Shown here in pieces: positions 1 through 39,469 of a stretch of 64,000 nt of DNA. Where the stretch lies: positions 75,471,900-75,535,899 of the forward strand of contig NC_134116.1 of assembly GCF_040939455.1 (NCBI RefSeq), given 5' to 3'. A model generated the notes under the pieces. That model did not search any database. It had not been told where the DNA came from and saw only the letters and a program-made list of their open reading frames with translations. The first letter of the stretch is position 1. Each line of letters starts with the position of its first letter. The translations under genes and the position numbers were made by a program. Origin of the DNA: Microcebus murinus. Taxonomy: Eukaryota; Chordata; Mammalia; Primates; Cheirogaleidae.

Positions 1-170
1 CTTGCTTTGTGAACTACATGAAGATGTAAGCTGTATCAGTCCCACCCATGCACCAGAGATACCCCACCCATGACCAACTGTCAGTGTTAAGAAAAGTATA
101 CACCATGATATGTTTATGCACATTATATAAACCTCTGTAAACCTATTCTCTTCTTTTTATGTCTTTGCAG
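1..170 (+). other. End of SLC46A3 upstream intron
   Basis: This is the 3' end of the intron that follows the first coding exon, which is outside the window. It ends in a pyrimidine-rich tract (ctattctcttctttttat) and a cag acceptor. No other feature is seen. Confidence 0.85.
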
Positions 171-12321
<12,151 letters not shown>

Positions 12322-13680
12322 TTGGGATCTTTTAAAACAAAGCCATCAATACACATATCATCTACTGTGATTCTGAAGACTGTAAACTAGCTCCACAATC
12401 AGTGCTTCATCAATAATCAATGTGACACACCCTTTCTTCTGAACTGCACGGCCAGGGAAACAGTCCTGGCTGTGGCTTCTTACAGTGCCACGCACTTTGA
12501 GCACTTTGTTCGTGTCTTGCCATATATTTCCAATACACAGAACAACCAGTCTCCTGTACTTCTCACTTCTGGACTCGGAAAAGAAACCGAAACATAAGGG
12601 TGTAAGAAGGGATTAAGAAACTTGATAAGGTCAAAAGCAATAATCTGACATATTCCAGTCTCTCACACGAAACCAAGAACTCTTTACCTCAGTCTCTTCA
12701 TCTGCAAAATGGGTTTCTGGCCCCTCTCTCAGGGATTAGGAAGGTATAATGAAAATTATGATGAGTCACTCACTGACAGGAAAATAATTATATTTTTCAA
12801 ATATTTATAATATCATTTTACCTATACTTGAGTAATGCTTTGTTTTATAGAGCTCATTAAGTTGTTCTTAATAGTCAAAGCTTCTAATAGATACAAAATC
12901 CTTAAAAGGCAGGCACTTTAAAGACTATGTATTTTTGGCTTTTCTGAGTATGTTTTATCAGTGACAAACAAGCGTGATAACATTTCTAAATGTAAAATGG
13001 GTAATTGGGAAAAATAAGATTATAAATAAAATTATTCTAAAGAAATTTAAAAACTTAGTAAACAGCTAATCATGGTACAAAGCCACTGATGTTGCAGCAC
13101 CAGTATTTGTTCTTTGTGCCAGGAGTAGGATATCTGCATTCCACAGGCCCAGGCTGGGAATTCTACCTCCTGGTCTTCCTTACCCAGCTCTTGTTCCTCC
13201 TCCCCACTGCGCTGAGAAGGGCACTCCTAAAACACAGGTCTTGTGTTGTTCAAGTCTGACTCCTTCAGCAGTTAATGCCCATAGGAAAACAATCAAATAA
13301 GCAAGCTGGACGCGACTAGACCCCTTCCCATCTCATCTCTTACTGCCTTAGCTCATCCTGGGATCCACCCTGGTCCCTGAAAACACCGTGTTGTTTCATG
13401 CCTCTGCGTCTTTTTACACACGGTTCATCTGCCCTTCCTCCCTCAGTACATTCAAGTCTCAGCCAAAACATTGCTCCCTCTTCATAGCCAGCCTTCTCGG
13501 CATACCCCCTGCCCCGAGTCCTTGTGGGGCTTCCAAAGCTCTTTGCGTGTACTTCCATCCTAGCATTTTCCACTGTCTTATAATTATTAGATTGTGCAAC
13601 TTGACAATCATTGCCTTGATTATAGGGGCAATCTTTGATTACTTCTTAAATCCTCAATAAAGTTTTTTGTGAACTAAATG
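12322..13680 (+). other. SLC46A3: SLC46A3 3' UTR (probable)
   Basis: The sequence after the TGA at 12321 runs without Alu insertions to AATAAA at 13656-13661, followed by a T/G-rich stretch (gttttttgtg), the arrangement of a working poly(A) site. An earlier AATAAA-like signal lies near 13024. The last ~480 bases (13190-13670) resemble the 3' end of an L2 element, so the signal may be repeat-derived. The extent is inferred, not proven. Confidence 0.5.
13190..13670 (+). repeat. L2 3' end, sense
   Basis: A degraded L2-like 3' end in + orientation: 'ctcatcctgggatccaccctggtccctg', a pyrimidine-rich tract with 'cattcaagtctcagccaaaacattgctccctc', and a terminal 'cttaaatcctcaataaag' block. Its AATAAA coincides with the likely SLC46A3 poly(A) signal. 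Confidence 0.6.
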
Positions 13681-13788
13681 ACTACAACGTTTTATTTTTA
13701 CTTGTAAAAATTCTTTCAAGTTATATATTTAATTCCTTATGAGAGTAACTACTGATATCATGTCATAGTCATTAAGCCAGCCCATATA

Positions 13789-13945
13789 CTTTTTTTTTGA
13801 GACAGAGCCTCACTGTGTGGCCCCCAGCTAGAGTGCAGTGGTGTCAGCCTACCTCACTGCAACCTCACACTCCTGACCTCAGGCGATCCTCCAACTTCGG
13901 CCTCCCAGAGTGCCAGGATTACAGGTGTGAGACACCACACGGGGC
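13789..13945 (-). repeat. Alu monomer (left-arm type), antisense
   Basis: Poly-T, then 'gagacagagcctcactgtgtgg' to 'ggattacaggtgtgagacacc'. Only one arm is present, as in free left Alu monomers. Confidence 0.8.
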
Positions 13946-14787
13946 CACCCATATGCATTTATAGTATTTTCATAGGTCCTTCAATATCTCCCATTTTCTA
14001 AGTTACCATATGTCTTGAAGTGCAACTAGATGGTTAATTTCATTGTAATCTATTGAAAGCAGATAGTCTTCTGTTTGATAGTATTGCTTAGGGCTTTTTC
14101 CTGCAAATAGCACTCTTTATTCAATATGCCAAATTATTTAAGATCATTTCTTTTAGGTTTAGCTAATGTCTTAAGGGCTGGAGGCCCATATAGTAACTGA
14201 GTAATTCTCTGATTGATTGACTTTTGTAGCTCTTTTTCCTGCCTCTATTAGGTCAAGACACTGAAATAAGAAGACAAAGTATAGCTGACAAAGCACATCC
14301 ATTGGCTCCAAAAATAAATTCAAGATCTGGAAGCAAACTCTAAACCTTCAAAACTTGATTTTTCATCTTTAAAAAAAAGTTTTAAAATCCCTTACACTTT
14401 TTTAATCTGGGGGAAAAACCCTACAGAAATTCTATTTGAAAAATTAATAGTATGTTCTCATTCTTTAATAACATTCAAGGAGCTATAGTAAAACAAATTA
14501 AGTATACGTTCTTAAGCATTTATTATACATGAAGACACGTAAATTTCATTTGAAATCATTAGGTACATAAGTCCAATGAAGTATCACGGCATTTTTGTTT
14601 TGTTGAAATAGCAAGTCAAAATTTGGTGGATACTTAATTTCATGTGTGTGAAAAAATACATTTATCCAATTGTAGATTCCAGTGAAAGAATATATATTGC
14701 ATAATTGCTCCATTTTTTCCAAAAGTAATCTTACTTGTTCAGAACATTTTTCACATTCTTGAACATGTGCATTCAAAGGATGTATGT

Positions 14788-14965
14788 AAGCCAGGGCACA
14801 GTGGTCCATGCCTATACTCCCAGCTACACAAGAGGCTGACACAGAAGGATCACTTGAGCCCAGGAGTTTGAGGCTGTAGTGCCTATGATTGTTCCCATGA
14901 ATAGCCACTGCACTGCAGCCTGGGCAACAGAGCAAGACCCCATCTCTAAAAATAAATAAAACAAA
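14788..14965 (+). repeat. Alu monomer (right-arm type), sense
   Basis: A single arm from 'gccagggcacagtggtccatg' to 'gcaagaccccatctct' with a (TAAA)-rich tail. There is no second arm, so it is a FRAM-like monomer. Confidence 0.75.
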
Positions 14966-15045
14966 AGAATAACAAAATGCAGAACACTGGGCGACATTTA
15001 CCCATCCTCCTGATAAAGGGACAATGCCCAAAACAAAGGGCAAAA

Positions 15046-15438
15046 TTAACCACTTCGGTACGGTGCTCACCGGCCACGAATCCTTGCCCACAGCCGGCAC
15101 TCACAGTCCGCACGGTAGTGTGTGCTGTGCACTGACGACGAATCCGTTTTGCTCTTGTGTGATGAGGAAAGCTTTAAAGCACTGAAAGCTTGTTTTACTT
15201 TACAGGCAGCTTTACTTGTAATGTAAATATGAATAGGTAACATATATGTTTTCATTACCTTATTTTTAAATGTTCACAATTTTATTTTGATAAATGAAAA
15301 ATTAGAAAAGTCATATCAGCTGTTGGCTAAAGTCGACGCTCAGCTGTGCTCCTTCATATCAGAGCTGTCAGCTAAAGTCGCTGTGCACGTTCATCTGTGA
15401 CTGTCGACTATAGTCGATGCTGGTACCGAAGTGGTTAA
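15046..15438. mobile_element. Non-autonomous piggyBac-type transposon
   Basis: A 385-bp element (15050-15434) is bounded by TTAA at 15046-15049 and 15435-15438, the target site of piggyBac transposons. The ends are perfect 12-bp inverted repeats, CCACTTCGGTAC and GTACCGAAGTGG. Inside the right end are three spaced copies of a 'cta(a/t)agtcg' block (about 15327, 15373 and 15408), possibly sub-terminal transposase-binding repeats. There is no transposase frame, so it could move only with a helper. PiggyBac elements are known from the mouse lemur genome, which fits the host assigned here. It lies between the 3' ends of SLC46A3 and POMP. Confidence 0.85.
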
Positions 15439-15689
15439 TGAAAAGTGATAAACCTATTATTTACATTTTGTAGAGTGAAAAAATGTGTTTAGTCAAAGTC
15501 ATCCCACGAGTGCCAAACAGTGCTCAACTACATGCCAAACCCCCAATACTTCCACCAGGTGGTAAAACCCACCAACTCCTTTGTTCTCATATATATTTAA
15601 AAAGAGGCTGAATACAGAATTGGGTTGTACCCACAAAAGATATGCTTCTATCCCTTTTATCATTTTACTGTTAATAAATTCTAATCAAG

Positions 15690-16320
15690 CACTGTGATAT
15701 TATGATTTGAAGCTTGGAATTTTTAGTCCCACTCAGCCTCCTCCATCCTCCAGGAAGGGGGAAGGGAGATTGAGTTAATAACTACATGAGGCCTCCCTAA
15801 AAATCCCTCTCTCTGCTTGTTCCTGGCAAATGCAAAAAACAAAACCCTGAAACTATGGGGTTCAGAACTTCTAGGCTGGTGAACATACAGAGATGCCTGG
15901 AGGGTGTTGCGCCTGACAGGGGCATGGAAGCTCTGCGCCCTTTCCACATACTTGCCCTACGCATCCCTTCCATCTGCTGTTCACCTGTATCTTATGTAAT
16001 ATGCTTTGTAACAAAGGAATAAATGTGAAGTTTCCCTGAGTTTCATGAGCTGTCCTAGCAAGTTACAGACCCCAAGGAGGAGGAAACATGGGAACCCTAC
16101 TTTATGTCCAGTGGGTCAGAAGCACAAGTCACAACCTGGGACTTACAATTAGTTCCTGAAGTAGAGGCAGTTTTGTAGGACTGAGTCCTTACCCTGTGGG
16201 ATCTGATTCTAATCCCGGGCAGTGTCAGAATTGAATTAATTTATAGATACCCTGTTGGTGTCCACTGGCTTGGTGTGAAGGGGAAAAATCTGGCATCAGA
16301 AGTGATTTATGGAGTGAATG
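15690..16320 (+). repeat. Old dispersed mammalian repeat, class not assigned
   Basis: The block contains runs I recognise as recurring in mammalian genomes (around 'atgcctggagggtgttgcgcc', 'gaagtttccctgagtttcatgag' and 'ggactgagtccttaccctgtg'). It has no useful open frame. I cannot name the family safely; it could be the 3' part of an old LINE or an LTR. Confidence 0.5.
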
Positions 16321-16808
16321 TGAGTATAATAGAAGACTTGGTTTTTCCATTAGGTCAGGCACCAACCTGTAAACCCAAAGATTAGTACTTCACACACAAA
16401 ACAGAGCCAAGTCTTGTCTTTAAAATACTAAACTAATTCTCCAACAAAATCATAGCATCTGAAAGAAAAAATGCCTAACTGAAAAAAGAGCCTGGTATCT
16501 CTAGGGAGTTAACTCAAAGGGACCTGTAACTGACTCTTACATCAAAGGTTCTTAACCCTGGAGAGTTTTTCAAAAATATACTTCTTGGGATCACTTCTGG
16601 CTAGTCCTATTGGAATTTCTGAGACTAAGACCCTGGACACTAAAATTTCTTCAAAAGATTCCCAGTTGATTCCTATATAAATCCAGGAATGAGGACAATT
16701 GGTATAAATGCAAAGAAGGTAAAGGAAGAAAAGGAGAGCAGAAGCAAAGATAATCAGAAAGTACGTGCTATTCCAGATTACCAATTTCTATATTTAAAGC
16801 ATCAGAAT

Positions 16809-17137
16809 GGCTGGGCGTGGTGGCTCAAGCCTGTAATCCCTAGCACTCTGGGAGGCTGAGGCGGGAGGATCACTCAAGGTCAGGAGTTTGAAACCAGCCT
16901 GAGCAAGAGTGAGACCCCATCTCTACTAAAAATACAAAGAAATTAATTGGCCAACTAAAAATATATAGAAAAAAATTAGCCAGGCATGGTGGTGCATGCC
17001 TGTAGTCCCAAATACTCAGAAGGCTGAGGCAGAAGGATCACTTGAGCCCAGAAGTTTGAGGTTGCTGTGAGCTAGGCTGACGCTATGGCACTCTAGCCCA
17101 GGCAACAAAGTGAGACTGTCTCCCAAAAAAAAAAAAA
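16809..17137 (+). repeat. Strepsirrhine-type Alu, sense
   Basis: A full dimer from 'ggctgggcgtggtggctcaag' to the A-tail at about 17125-17137, with the linker 'attaattggccaactaaaaa' and right arm 'gtgagctaggctgacgct'. Confidence 0.92.
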
Positions 17138-17405
17138 GCATTAGATTTTCCATTTAAACTATACTAATTTCATAGTACCTTCTATTGGTCAGGAAGAGTA
17201 CCTATTATTCCTCGAACTAAGGTACAGAAATCTTCAGCTTCCTTAGTTAAAATCTATCTAGAAATAAGTGAACCTGCATCATTTCTACATTTTCTCATTA
17301 TTTAAGAGTAAAGTGGGTTGGCAAATATTGTGTTGGTAAAGACGATTTTCAACTTAATAGGCGCAAAAGAGAAATCTTCAAGAAAAAGTGTCATTTGATT
17401 TATCT

Positions 17406-17815
17406 TAAGGTTTCTCAATCTCAGCACTATTGACTTTTTTTTTTTTGAGACAAAGTCTCACTCTGTCACCCCAGTGGTGATATCATCATAGCTCACTGCA
17501 ACCTCAAACTCCTGACCTCCTTAAGTGATCCTCCCACCTCAGCCTCCCAAAGTGCTAGGTTTACAGGCATGAGCAACTGGGCCCACCACTAATGACATTT
17601 TGAACCAAATGATTCTTGGTTGCAAGGAGCAAGCTGTAGATGCAGAGAGTTTTAGAATATTCATTAGTAACTTTTAAGACATAAAACAAACTTTAATGTT
17701 CTCAACCAGCTACATGACCATAAATGGACTTCTCCCCGTCTTCCTCCCACTAGATGCCAGTTGCAACTCACTCCCAAAGTTAGGATTCCAAAAAATGTCT
17801 CTAGACATTGCCAAA
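17406..17815 (-). repeat. MER5A-like hAT remnant split by an Alu monomer
   Basis: 'ggtttctcaatctcagcactattgac' at 17409-17434 and, after a nested antisense Alu monomer (about 17437-17592), 'aatgacattttgaaccaaatgattc' and later 'cccactagatgccagttgcaac' and 'aatgtctctagacattgcc'. These are blocks of MER5A, a non-autonomous hAT-Charlie element, read antisense. The middle is diverged or carries an insertion. Confidence 0.6.
17437..17592 (-). repeat. Alu monomer, antisense
   Basis: Poly-T, 'gagacaaagtctcactctgtc', then one Alu arm ending 'ggtttacaggcatgagcaac'. It is inserted in a MER5A remnant. Confidence 0.8.
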
Positions 17816-18403
17816 TGTTTCAAATCAGTAACTTATTTAATAAAAGATGCTACTAAAATATTGATAACCAAAATACATTTTTTAATTGTCAAAGATGACC
17901 CATTCACTAATGTTCTAAAAATCGTAAATTTTTCTATACCGGGTTCATAAAGAATACCTTACAAGAAAGAACCATGGTAAAAACTTATTTTTAAATAAAT
18001 TACTATGGAATTAGCTCATGGATGCATAGTGTATACATAAATGTTCTAATAATTTTTTTAAAAAGTTAAGCATTTTGCGATATATAAATTAAAAACAAGG
18101 AAAAATTAGTTTGACTTTTAACACTGTTGCTTGGTAATACATTAAATACATATTAAGTCTATGAAGTACAACAGCTTAACCTACATTTGGTGACTGATTT
18201 AATTTTACACTTTAAAGATAAGACTAAAATCAAACCCTCTGAACTTATACTTTTCAACCTGAAAGAATCAGAGAATAGCTATAATTCTAAAATAGTATCA
18301 ATATACTGAATATTATTCTTATGAGTATTAACGGACTATACTGAAACAAGATAAATATATTACATTCAATTTGAAGTGTTACCACTGAAATCAATTACAA
18401 ATG

Positions 18404-18784
18404 TTTATTCTAAAAGATGCTATTATAAAGTTTACAGACTCAACTACTGATAATGGTTATTCAAAATTAAATTTATGGAATACATAGAAAATAGGATAGA
18501 TTGAAATCTGTGGACCGTTTTATAATTCAGGAACAACATTTTTTTAAAGACATAGAAAGCTATTGTTTTAATATAAATTAGGAACTTTAAAATCATGTCC
18601 CTTCAGTGCTTTCAATTGTCACATGGCCATAAACCAAAGACCCAAATAAGTTCAAATAATCACTGATACAACTTTTGCAAAAATTCTCATGTCAGTACTT
18701 TTAATGTTGTATACATCAAATTACAGTAAAAAGACAACTATAAACAAGATGCAGCCCCTCTATTTTCACAAACAGCACAATGCA
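18404..18784 (-). other. POMP: POMP 3' UTR to a candidate poly(A) signal
   Basis: The sequence after the stop codon is AT-rich and repeat-free. On the - strand an AATAAA lies at 18409-18404, about 380 bases past the stop, followed by T/G-containing sequence. An ATTAAA variant further on (near 17840) is an alternative. The end is inferred only. Confidence 0.45.
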
Positions 18785-34005
<15,221 letters not shown>

Positions 34006-34329
34006 CTTCAGACGCTCTGCAAACAGCTCCTCAGCCCAGTTACCGTCAGCCGACCCCGCCGCTTACTTCCGTTTCCGGGGGCCGCCCTCCACATCCGCCG
34101 GAAGTGCGTCCGTCCGGGCGAGGAAGGAAGGAGGGCGAAGGGAGGCGGGAGGGAGCTGCGCGGGTCTGCGGCTCCCACGCTTGCAGTCCCGAGGGACCCA
34201 GGGCCAAGGGCATAGTAGGGGTGTGGGCTGGGAGGAGGGAGAGATGTGCCGGAGGGGAGGAAAGACGTGGACTCGGCTTTTTTAATAAACGTCTACTGTT
34301 TTTACAGCATTTTAAGATGTGCGTTGTGC

Positions 34330-34480
34330 TTTTGTAGCTACATTGCCTTATTTAACACAGAACCTCTCTGGTAGGTATTACATTTTACAAAAGGGTAAAC
34401 GAGGCCTAGATAGTTTGAGTGATTTGCCTAAGATCGTTTAGCTAATAAGGCAGAAGTGGGACTCAAAGCTTTGTCCATTT
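34330..34480 (+). repeat. MIR element
   Basis: 'tattacattttacaaaagggtaaacgaggcc' and 'gatttgcctaagatcgtttagctaataagg' follow the MIR consensus. Confidence 0.75.
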
Positions 34481-34679
34481 ATTTTTATGTTTTAAAATAT
34501 AGAACACCTGAGGCCTGCCATGTTCAGAACCCTGTGCTGAGGCTAAGGAAAGAAAAAAGGATCAGGCTGGCGCGGTTCCTGGGCTAGAGGAGCGGGAGTA
34601 CTTCAAGGGATGGGGGGATAGTGACGACTAAGTAAATGTGATCATGACTGACGTATACTGGGCTCTTAGGACTGCATAT

Positions 34680-34860
34680 CAACACAATTCTAAGTGCTTT
34701 GGATGTGTTATTTCTAATCTTCTGAATAACTTTATGAAGTAGGTACTACTATTACCCCAAATTTTACAGGTAAGAAAACCAAGACATAAAGAGGGTAAGT
34801 AGAGACCTAGTCTGAGTCCATAATCCATGGTCATGACACTATCCTGTATTGTCTTCCAAA
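34680..34860 (+). repeat. MIR element
   Basis: 'ttatgaagtaggtactactattacccc' and 'ttttacaggtaagaaaaccaagacat' are MIR blocks. Confidence 0.75.
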
Positions 34861-35499
34861 TATAATGTGATAAAATAGCTTTCTGCTTTGCCACCATATA
34901 ATGGAGACAACTTAAGGAACCCTTGGACTGTTAGCTAAAGGATAAGAGTGAACTAATTTGGGGGTAGTAGGGCATATAAAAGAACATTACTAGCAGATCT
35001 GCTTCTGCAAAAAGCAAACTGCCCAGAGCAGGTGTGAAGGGGATGCAGTCGTAAGCATGGAGTTGCTAGAAACAGGAGAAAAGGTTTGGTAGAAAATGTG
35101 GTAAAGAAAAAGTCCTGAACTTTTCGGGAGGAGGAGTGCTATAACTGGAATTCTGATTACCACTGTTAATAGTGATGGGGTGAGAGGGACTGGTGGTGGC
35201 ATTATAAGAGCAGAAAAATTGAAAAGTCACCATGGAGAATGTACTTGCAGATCAGTAAGATGAATTAAAAGAGCCTCTCAGAACCATAAAGAACATTAGG
35301 GAAGGTGAGGAGCATCAATTTGTAATGGGCTAGATCAACACAGTTTCACTGTGTTCTGCAGAATTCTCAGCAACACATGGGTAGATGAAAAAAGTTCACA
35401 AAGCAGACAACATAGAGTAAGCAGGATAAGGGTTCTAGGGGACTCTCGAGTATGAGGGAGTCAGAAAGGCAAAGAAAATGATGAGGAAGGAATACAAGG

Positions 35500-35682
35500 A
35501 TGCCCTCCTAGGGCACCTGCTGTCTAGTCTTCTAACACCCCTTTGTATTGAAAGCTCTTCACTTGCTATTTCTCTAGATAGCAAGCTCCTTGCAGGTGGG
35601 GACTATAATTTGTCTACCTTTAAACACCCACTCCCTGGCATGACATTTGTTGAATGCTTGTTGTTGAACATAGTCAGAAACT
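35500..35682 (+). repeat. L2 3' end
   Basis: 'gatagcaagctccttgcaggtggggactataat' followed by 'cccactccctggcatgacatttgttgaatgc', the typical L2 terminus. Confidence 0.75.
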
Positions 35683-37175
35683 CCCTTCCAGCATGCAGGC
35701 TGGTAATGAGACACAGGTGAGATGACAGTGAATGAATACAGCCAGGCAGAAGCTGAGGCTGGTTAGAAGAGACGGAAAAGCACGCTGAGTTGAAAAATGG
35801 CCGTGGCTTGGGTTGAATCCTCATCCCTGCAAAGCTGAGAAAGAGTGGTGTGAAGCAGGGGGCTACACTTGTAAGAAGGGCTTGAGTGGTCATGTAAACT
35901 AGCAAGCAGCTTGTGGGGAGCAAGAGGCTGTGTGGACACTTTCCTTGGGTTAGAGAAAGTAGGAGGAAGAGTAGATGCCACTGACAAGCTTTTAGGGAAG
36001 GTGGCATCTATGAGAAAGCTAGGTTTGGCTTCCATAAGGGCTAAGATGTGGAAAAGCGAATGTGTGGCAAAGTAAAAAATACTGGGAAGTCTACTTGCGT
36101 GTTCCAGGGGGCATAGTGGAAAGGGTTAGAGCAGAGGAAAGTAGAAATCTCAGGGGCTGGGCGGATCATGGGAAAGCAGAGTTCATAGGGTGGAGGGGTC
36201 AAGGTTCCTTAAGCCCCTCATGAAGCCTATGCACACTTTAGAGTAACCTTTAACCCTTGGTCACACTGACTAACCTAGTTCCACGTTTATCTCTTTCCTC
36301 CCATAAACTCCTAAAGTCAGGGGCTATGCCTTAAAATCAATTGTATGGAAATAATAGAAAGCACTTTATAAGTGTTCATTGGAAGAAGAGTGTGGGAATG
36401 AAAGGATGAATGGACAGTTGGGCCTCATAGGCGAGACTAACTAGTCTGGTTGGGAAATTGGTGATCTAAGAGAATGTACTTGGAGTTGTTTCCAGAAGCA
36501 GCCCCCTTGGCCTAGAGCCTGACCTACCCCCCACAAAGCTCAGCACTGTAAGCCAAGGCTCTACTCCTTGCCTGGTTCCAATTATACATATATATCCTTT
36601 CCCCCAGGGCTAGACTCAACAAAAACTGGCATCCCACCACACAGTCTGCAATCTGACATCCACCAACATCAAGAATCACAGATGTGTGTGTGATTGGATG
36701 AAAAGTATTAATGCATGGATGTGCCAAGCCCTCTTCTTGCTAGCTCCTGGTTCTGGTCAGGCCTGCTTGGTCTTTTTCCCTCCCAGTCTCTGAGTACAGT
36801 TCTTCTCAGCTGATTGGATTCTTTTGGGCTTCAAAAGCAGAATCAGTGGATTTGAAGAGGGCCTGGCAGCAGGGACTGGTGGTATTGGTGTTCCTTCAGA
36901 GTTTAGAATAGGAGAAGCACAAGAACTCCTTTGTTGGAGAGAGATGAGAGGGAAAAAAAATTAGGGTAAAAAGTTTGGAAAATTTTCCCCAAGGTTCCTT
37001 ATAATTAGAATATTGTATGGTGCTATAAGTTTCAGAAACTTTACTCTCCTTCAAGGTTGGGGGAGAGAGTTCATGTGAGGAGGTGGTATAAACATTAACC
37101 AATAAAAAAATTGACTAGGTTTCAGATGATCTGAAAAGGATCTATAAATTATAAATAATACATCCAAATCTTCTG

Positions 37176-37466
37176 GCCAGGTACAGTGGCTCACACTTGT
37201 AACCCTAGTACTTTGGGAGCCTGAGGTAGGAGGATTGTTTGAGCCCAGGAGTTTGAGACCAACCTGAGCAACACAGCAAGATTTTGTGTCTACAAAATTA
37301 AAAAAAAACTAGCCAGGCATGGTGGTGCATACCTGTAGTCCCAGCTACTCCAGAGGCTGAGGCAGGAGGATCATTTGAGCCCAGTAATTTAAGGCTGCAG
37401 TGAGCTATTATCTCAGCACTGTACTACAGCTTGGGTGACAGAGACCCTATCTGGAAAAAAAAAAAT
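37176..37466 (+). repeat. AluJ-like dimer, sense
   Basis: From 'ggccaggtacagtggctcacac' to an A-tail, both arms present, with AluJ-type substitutions. Confidence 0.88.
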
Positions 37467-38226
37467 CTTTAAATGATCTAAATTCTTGCAGTGTTGTGAA
37501 AGTTTCAATATGTTTAATTTAAGATAAATCATATTTACATATCTTTTTTTGCAAGACCCTTCCTATGTGTTAAGAGATGGAGAAATACTTTGTCCCAAGT
37601 TTATTTGACAGACCCTTTTCTTTAACCCCTGGAGATGAGTGTTTCATATTTCTTCTGAAATACTTTGCTGACTATGATTTCAGATGGAGCAGCTTTTAAA
37701 AGAGTGTCCTCTGATTATGAAAAGCTGGGTTTTGAGAATAAGTACTAGAATGGACTATTTTGAATCCAGATGTTTTGTTTTACTATTTTACATCTGCATT
37801 GCATCAGACACTGCAGAGGTTAGCATTCCATTTTCCATGCTTTCATAGCTCAATTTCAGGTCTGTCTGTGCTTAAAAGTGGTTTACATTTTCACCATAAA
37901 AAGTCTTTATTCATTTGCCTGCACAGTATACATTTTATAGATTATATGCAATGAATTTTAAACTTGGACATGTTTCTTTCACTATAGCCTTCTCTCTTCA
38001 TTTGCCAGCCCACATGTAGGAGTATAGAATAATTTTAAAATTACCCAAAGAAAAATTTTATTCAGAAGACATATCTGCCAAAAGCATCGTGTGCAGTACC
38101 TTACAAAGCCTAATATACATGTATAGGTGGTGTTTTCAATTCTCTGATGCTTTTGAATACTAGTGTCAGTATTCCCCTCCACTGACATGAATAATTTAGA
38201 GTTGATGCTTTTGCATTTATATTTAT

Positions 38227-38531
38227 TTTTAGTTTTTTGGAGACAGAGTCTTTCTCTGTCACCCATGTTAGAGTTCAGTGGATCATAGGTCACTGTAACC
38301 TCAAACTCCTGGGCTCAAGGGTTCCTCCTGCCTCAGCCTCCCCAGTAGGTGGGACTACAGGTGCACACCACCATGCCTGGCTAATTTTTTAAATTTTTTT
38401 GTAGAGAATAAACATATTATAAAGATAAAGTGTTTTCCAGGCTGGTCTGGAACTCATGGCCTCAAACACTCCTCCCACCTAGTTCCCCCAAAGTGTTGGG
38501 ATTATAGGCGTAAGCCACCACACTCAGCCTG
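38227..38531 (-). repeat. AluJ-like dimer, antisense
   Basis: From 'ttttttggagacagagtcttt' to 'taagccaccacactcagcc'. The linker carries a short diverged AT-rich stretch (about 38406-38430). Confidence 0.85.
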
Positions 38532-39469
38532 TTTTTGTATTTTTGAAAATTAAAAAATTTATTCCTTGAAGACAAAGACTGGAGGAAAGAAATTTAGACT
38601 ATACTGAAAGCACACTAGAAGGTTACCTCAAAGCAGTTTATGTTAGTCTTATTCAGAATCAGAAAGCTCATGGAGAATCAGAAAGCTGAAAAAGATGGCC
38701 AATGATAAACTGGTCTATTAGACTTTTGCACTTCCAGAAGCAGTGCATGCTCATTGTAGAAACTTAGACAACACCAAAAGGCAGAAAGAAGAGAACACCA
38801 AGAACTTTAATTCATCACCCAGAGATGACCACTGTGAATGTGTCGGTGGGTACCCTCTCAGATAGTCTTCCATGCAACAGAATACCTCTATGTATCTTTT
38901 TCAAAAAAAATCGACTGATTCTGTGTTCTAAGTGAGCTGGGAAGTCTTCTCTTGGCTTTTTAAAAAAAATTACCATGTTATTATTTAGTAAAATATGTCA
39001 CTCTGGAGCCTTGAAAAAATCCTTCCTTTACTTCTTCAGGAGTGTGGAATTACACGTAGGCATTTACTCAACATTTTTCATTCTGTCAGCATAATTGGAT
39101 GCCAAATGGCTGTTCTGAATAATTTTTTAAGGTATTTTTGACACTTTGCCAGGAAATCATAACTCTTCAAATTCTCCATAACCCTAGCCATACAGTTGGA
39201 TTTGCGGGTAGATATTATGTTCCATGTTGTGTTGTTTTCTCATTGTTTCGGTGCCTGGGATGGTTGCCAAAGTCTATTCAGCCTCACTCCATTTATTAAA
39301 TTAGAGTTTATACAATAGAGTTTAAGGGGGCAAAAGACCTTGCTTGTTTATCATTCTAGTTAGGTATCTTTACATCAGTGAGAATGAAAGTTATTATTAA
39401 TATTTCTGAAATGCTTCAGTGAACTCACCTGATTGAAAAAGAGGACATTGTGGCTAACAGAATTAATTA

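Larger units (their letters stand above)
13681..18400. other. Convergent gap between SLC46A3 and POMP
   Basis: No gene is supported between the probable ends of the two convergent genes. The gap holds Alu monomers, a full Alu, a piggyBac-type element, an old repeat at about 15690-16320 and MER5A remnants (listed separately). The stretches 13960-14780, 16340-16800 and 17830-18400 show nothing recognisable and are AT-rich. Confidence 0.75.

Noticed and set aside
159..170. ATG at 159 as a start for SLC46A3
   Set aside because: It is inside the polypyrimidine/acceptor region of the intron; the exon begins at 171 and the real start lies in an upstream exon.
14546..15100. A 184-codon frame on the - strand
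   Set aside because: It is stitched from unique sequence, an Alu monomer and the left end of the piggyBac-type element; the Alu part gives the usual 'C-C-P-G-C' style false peptide.
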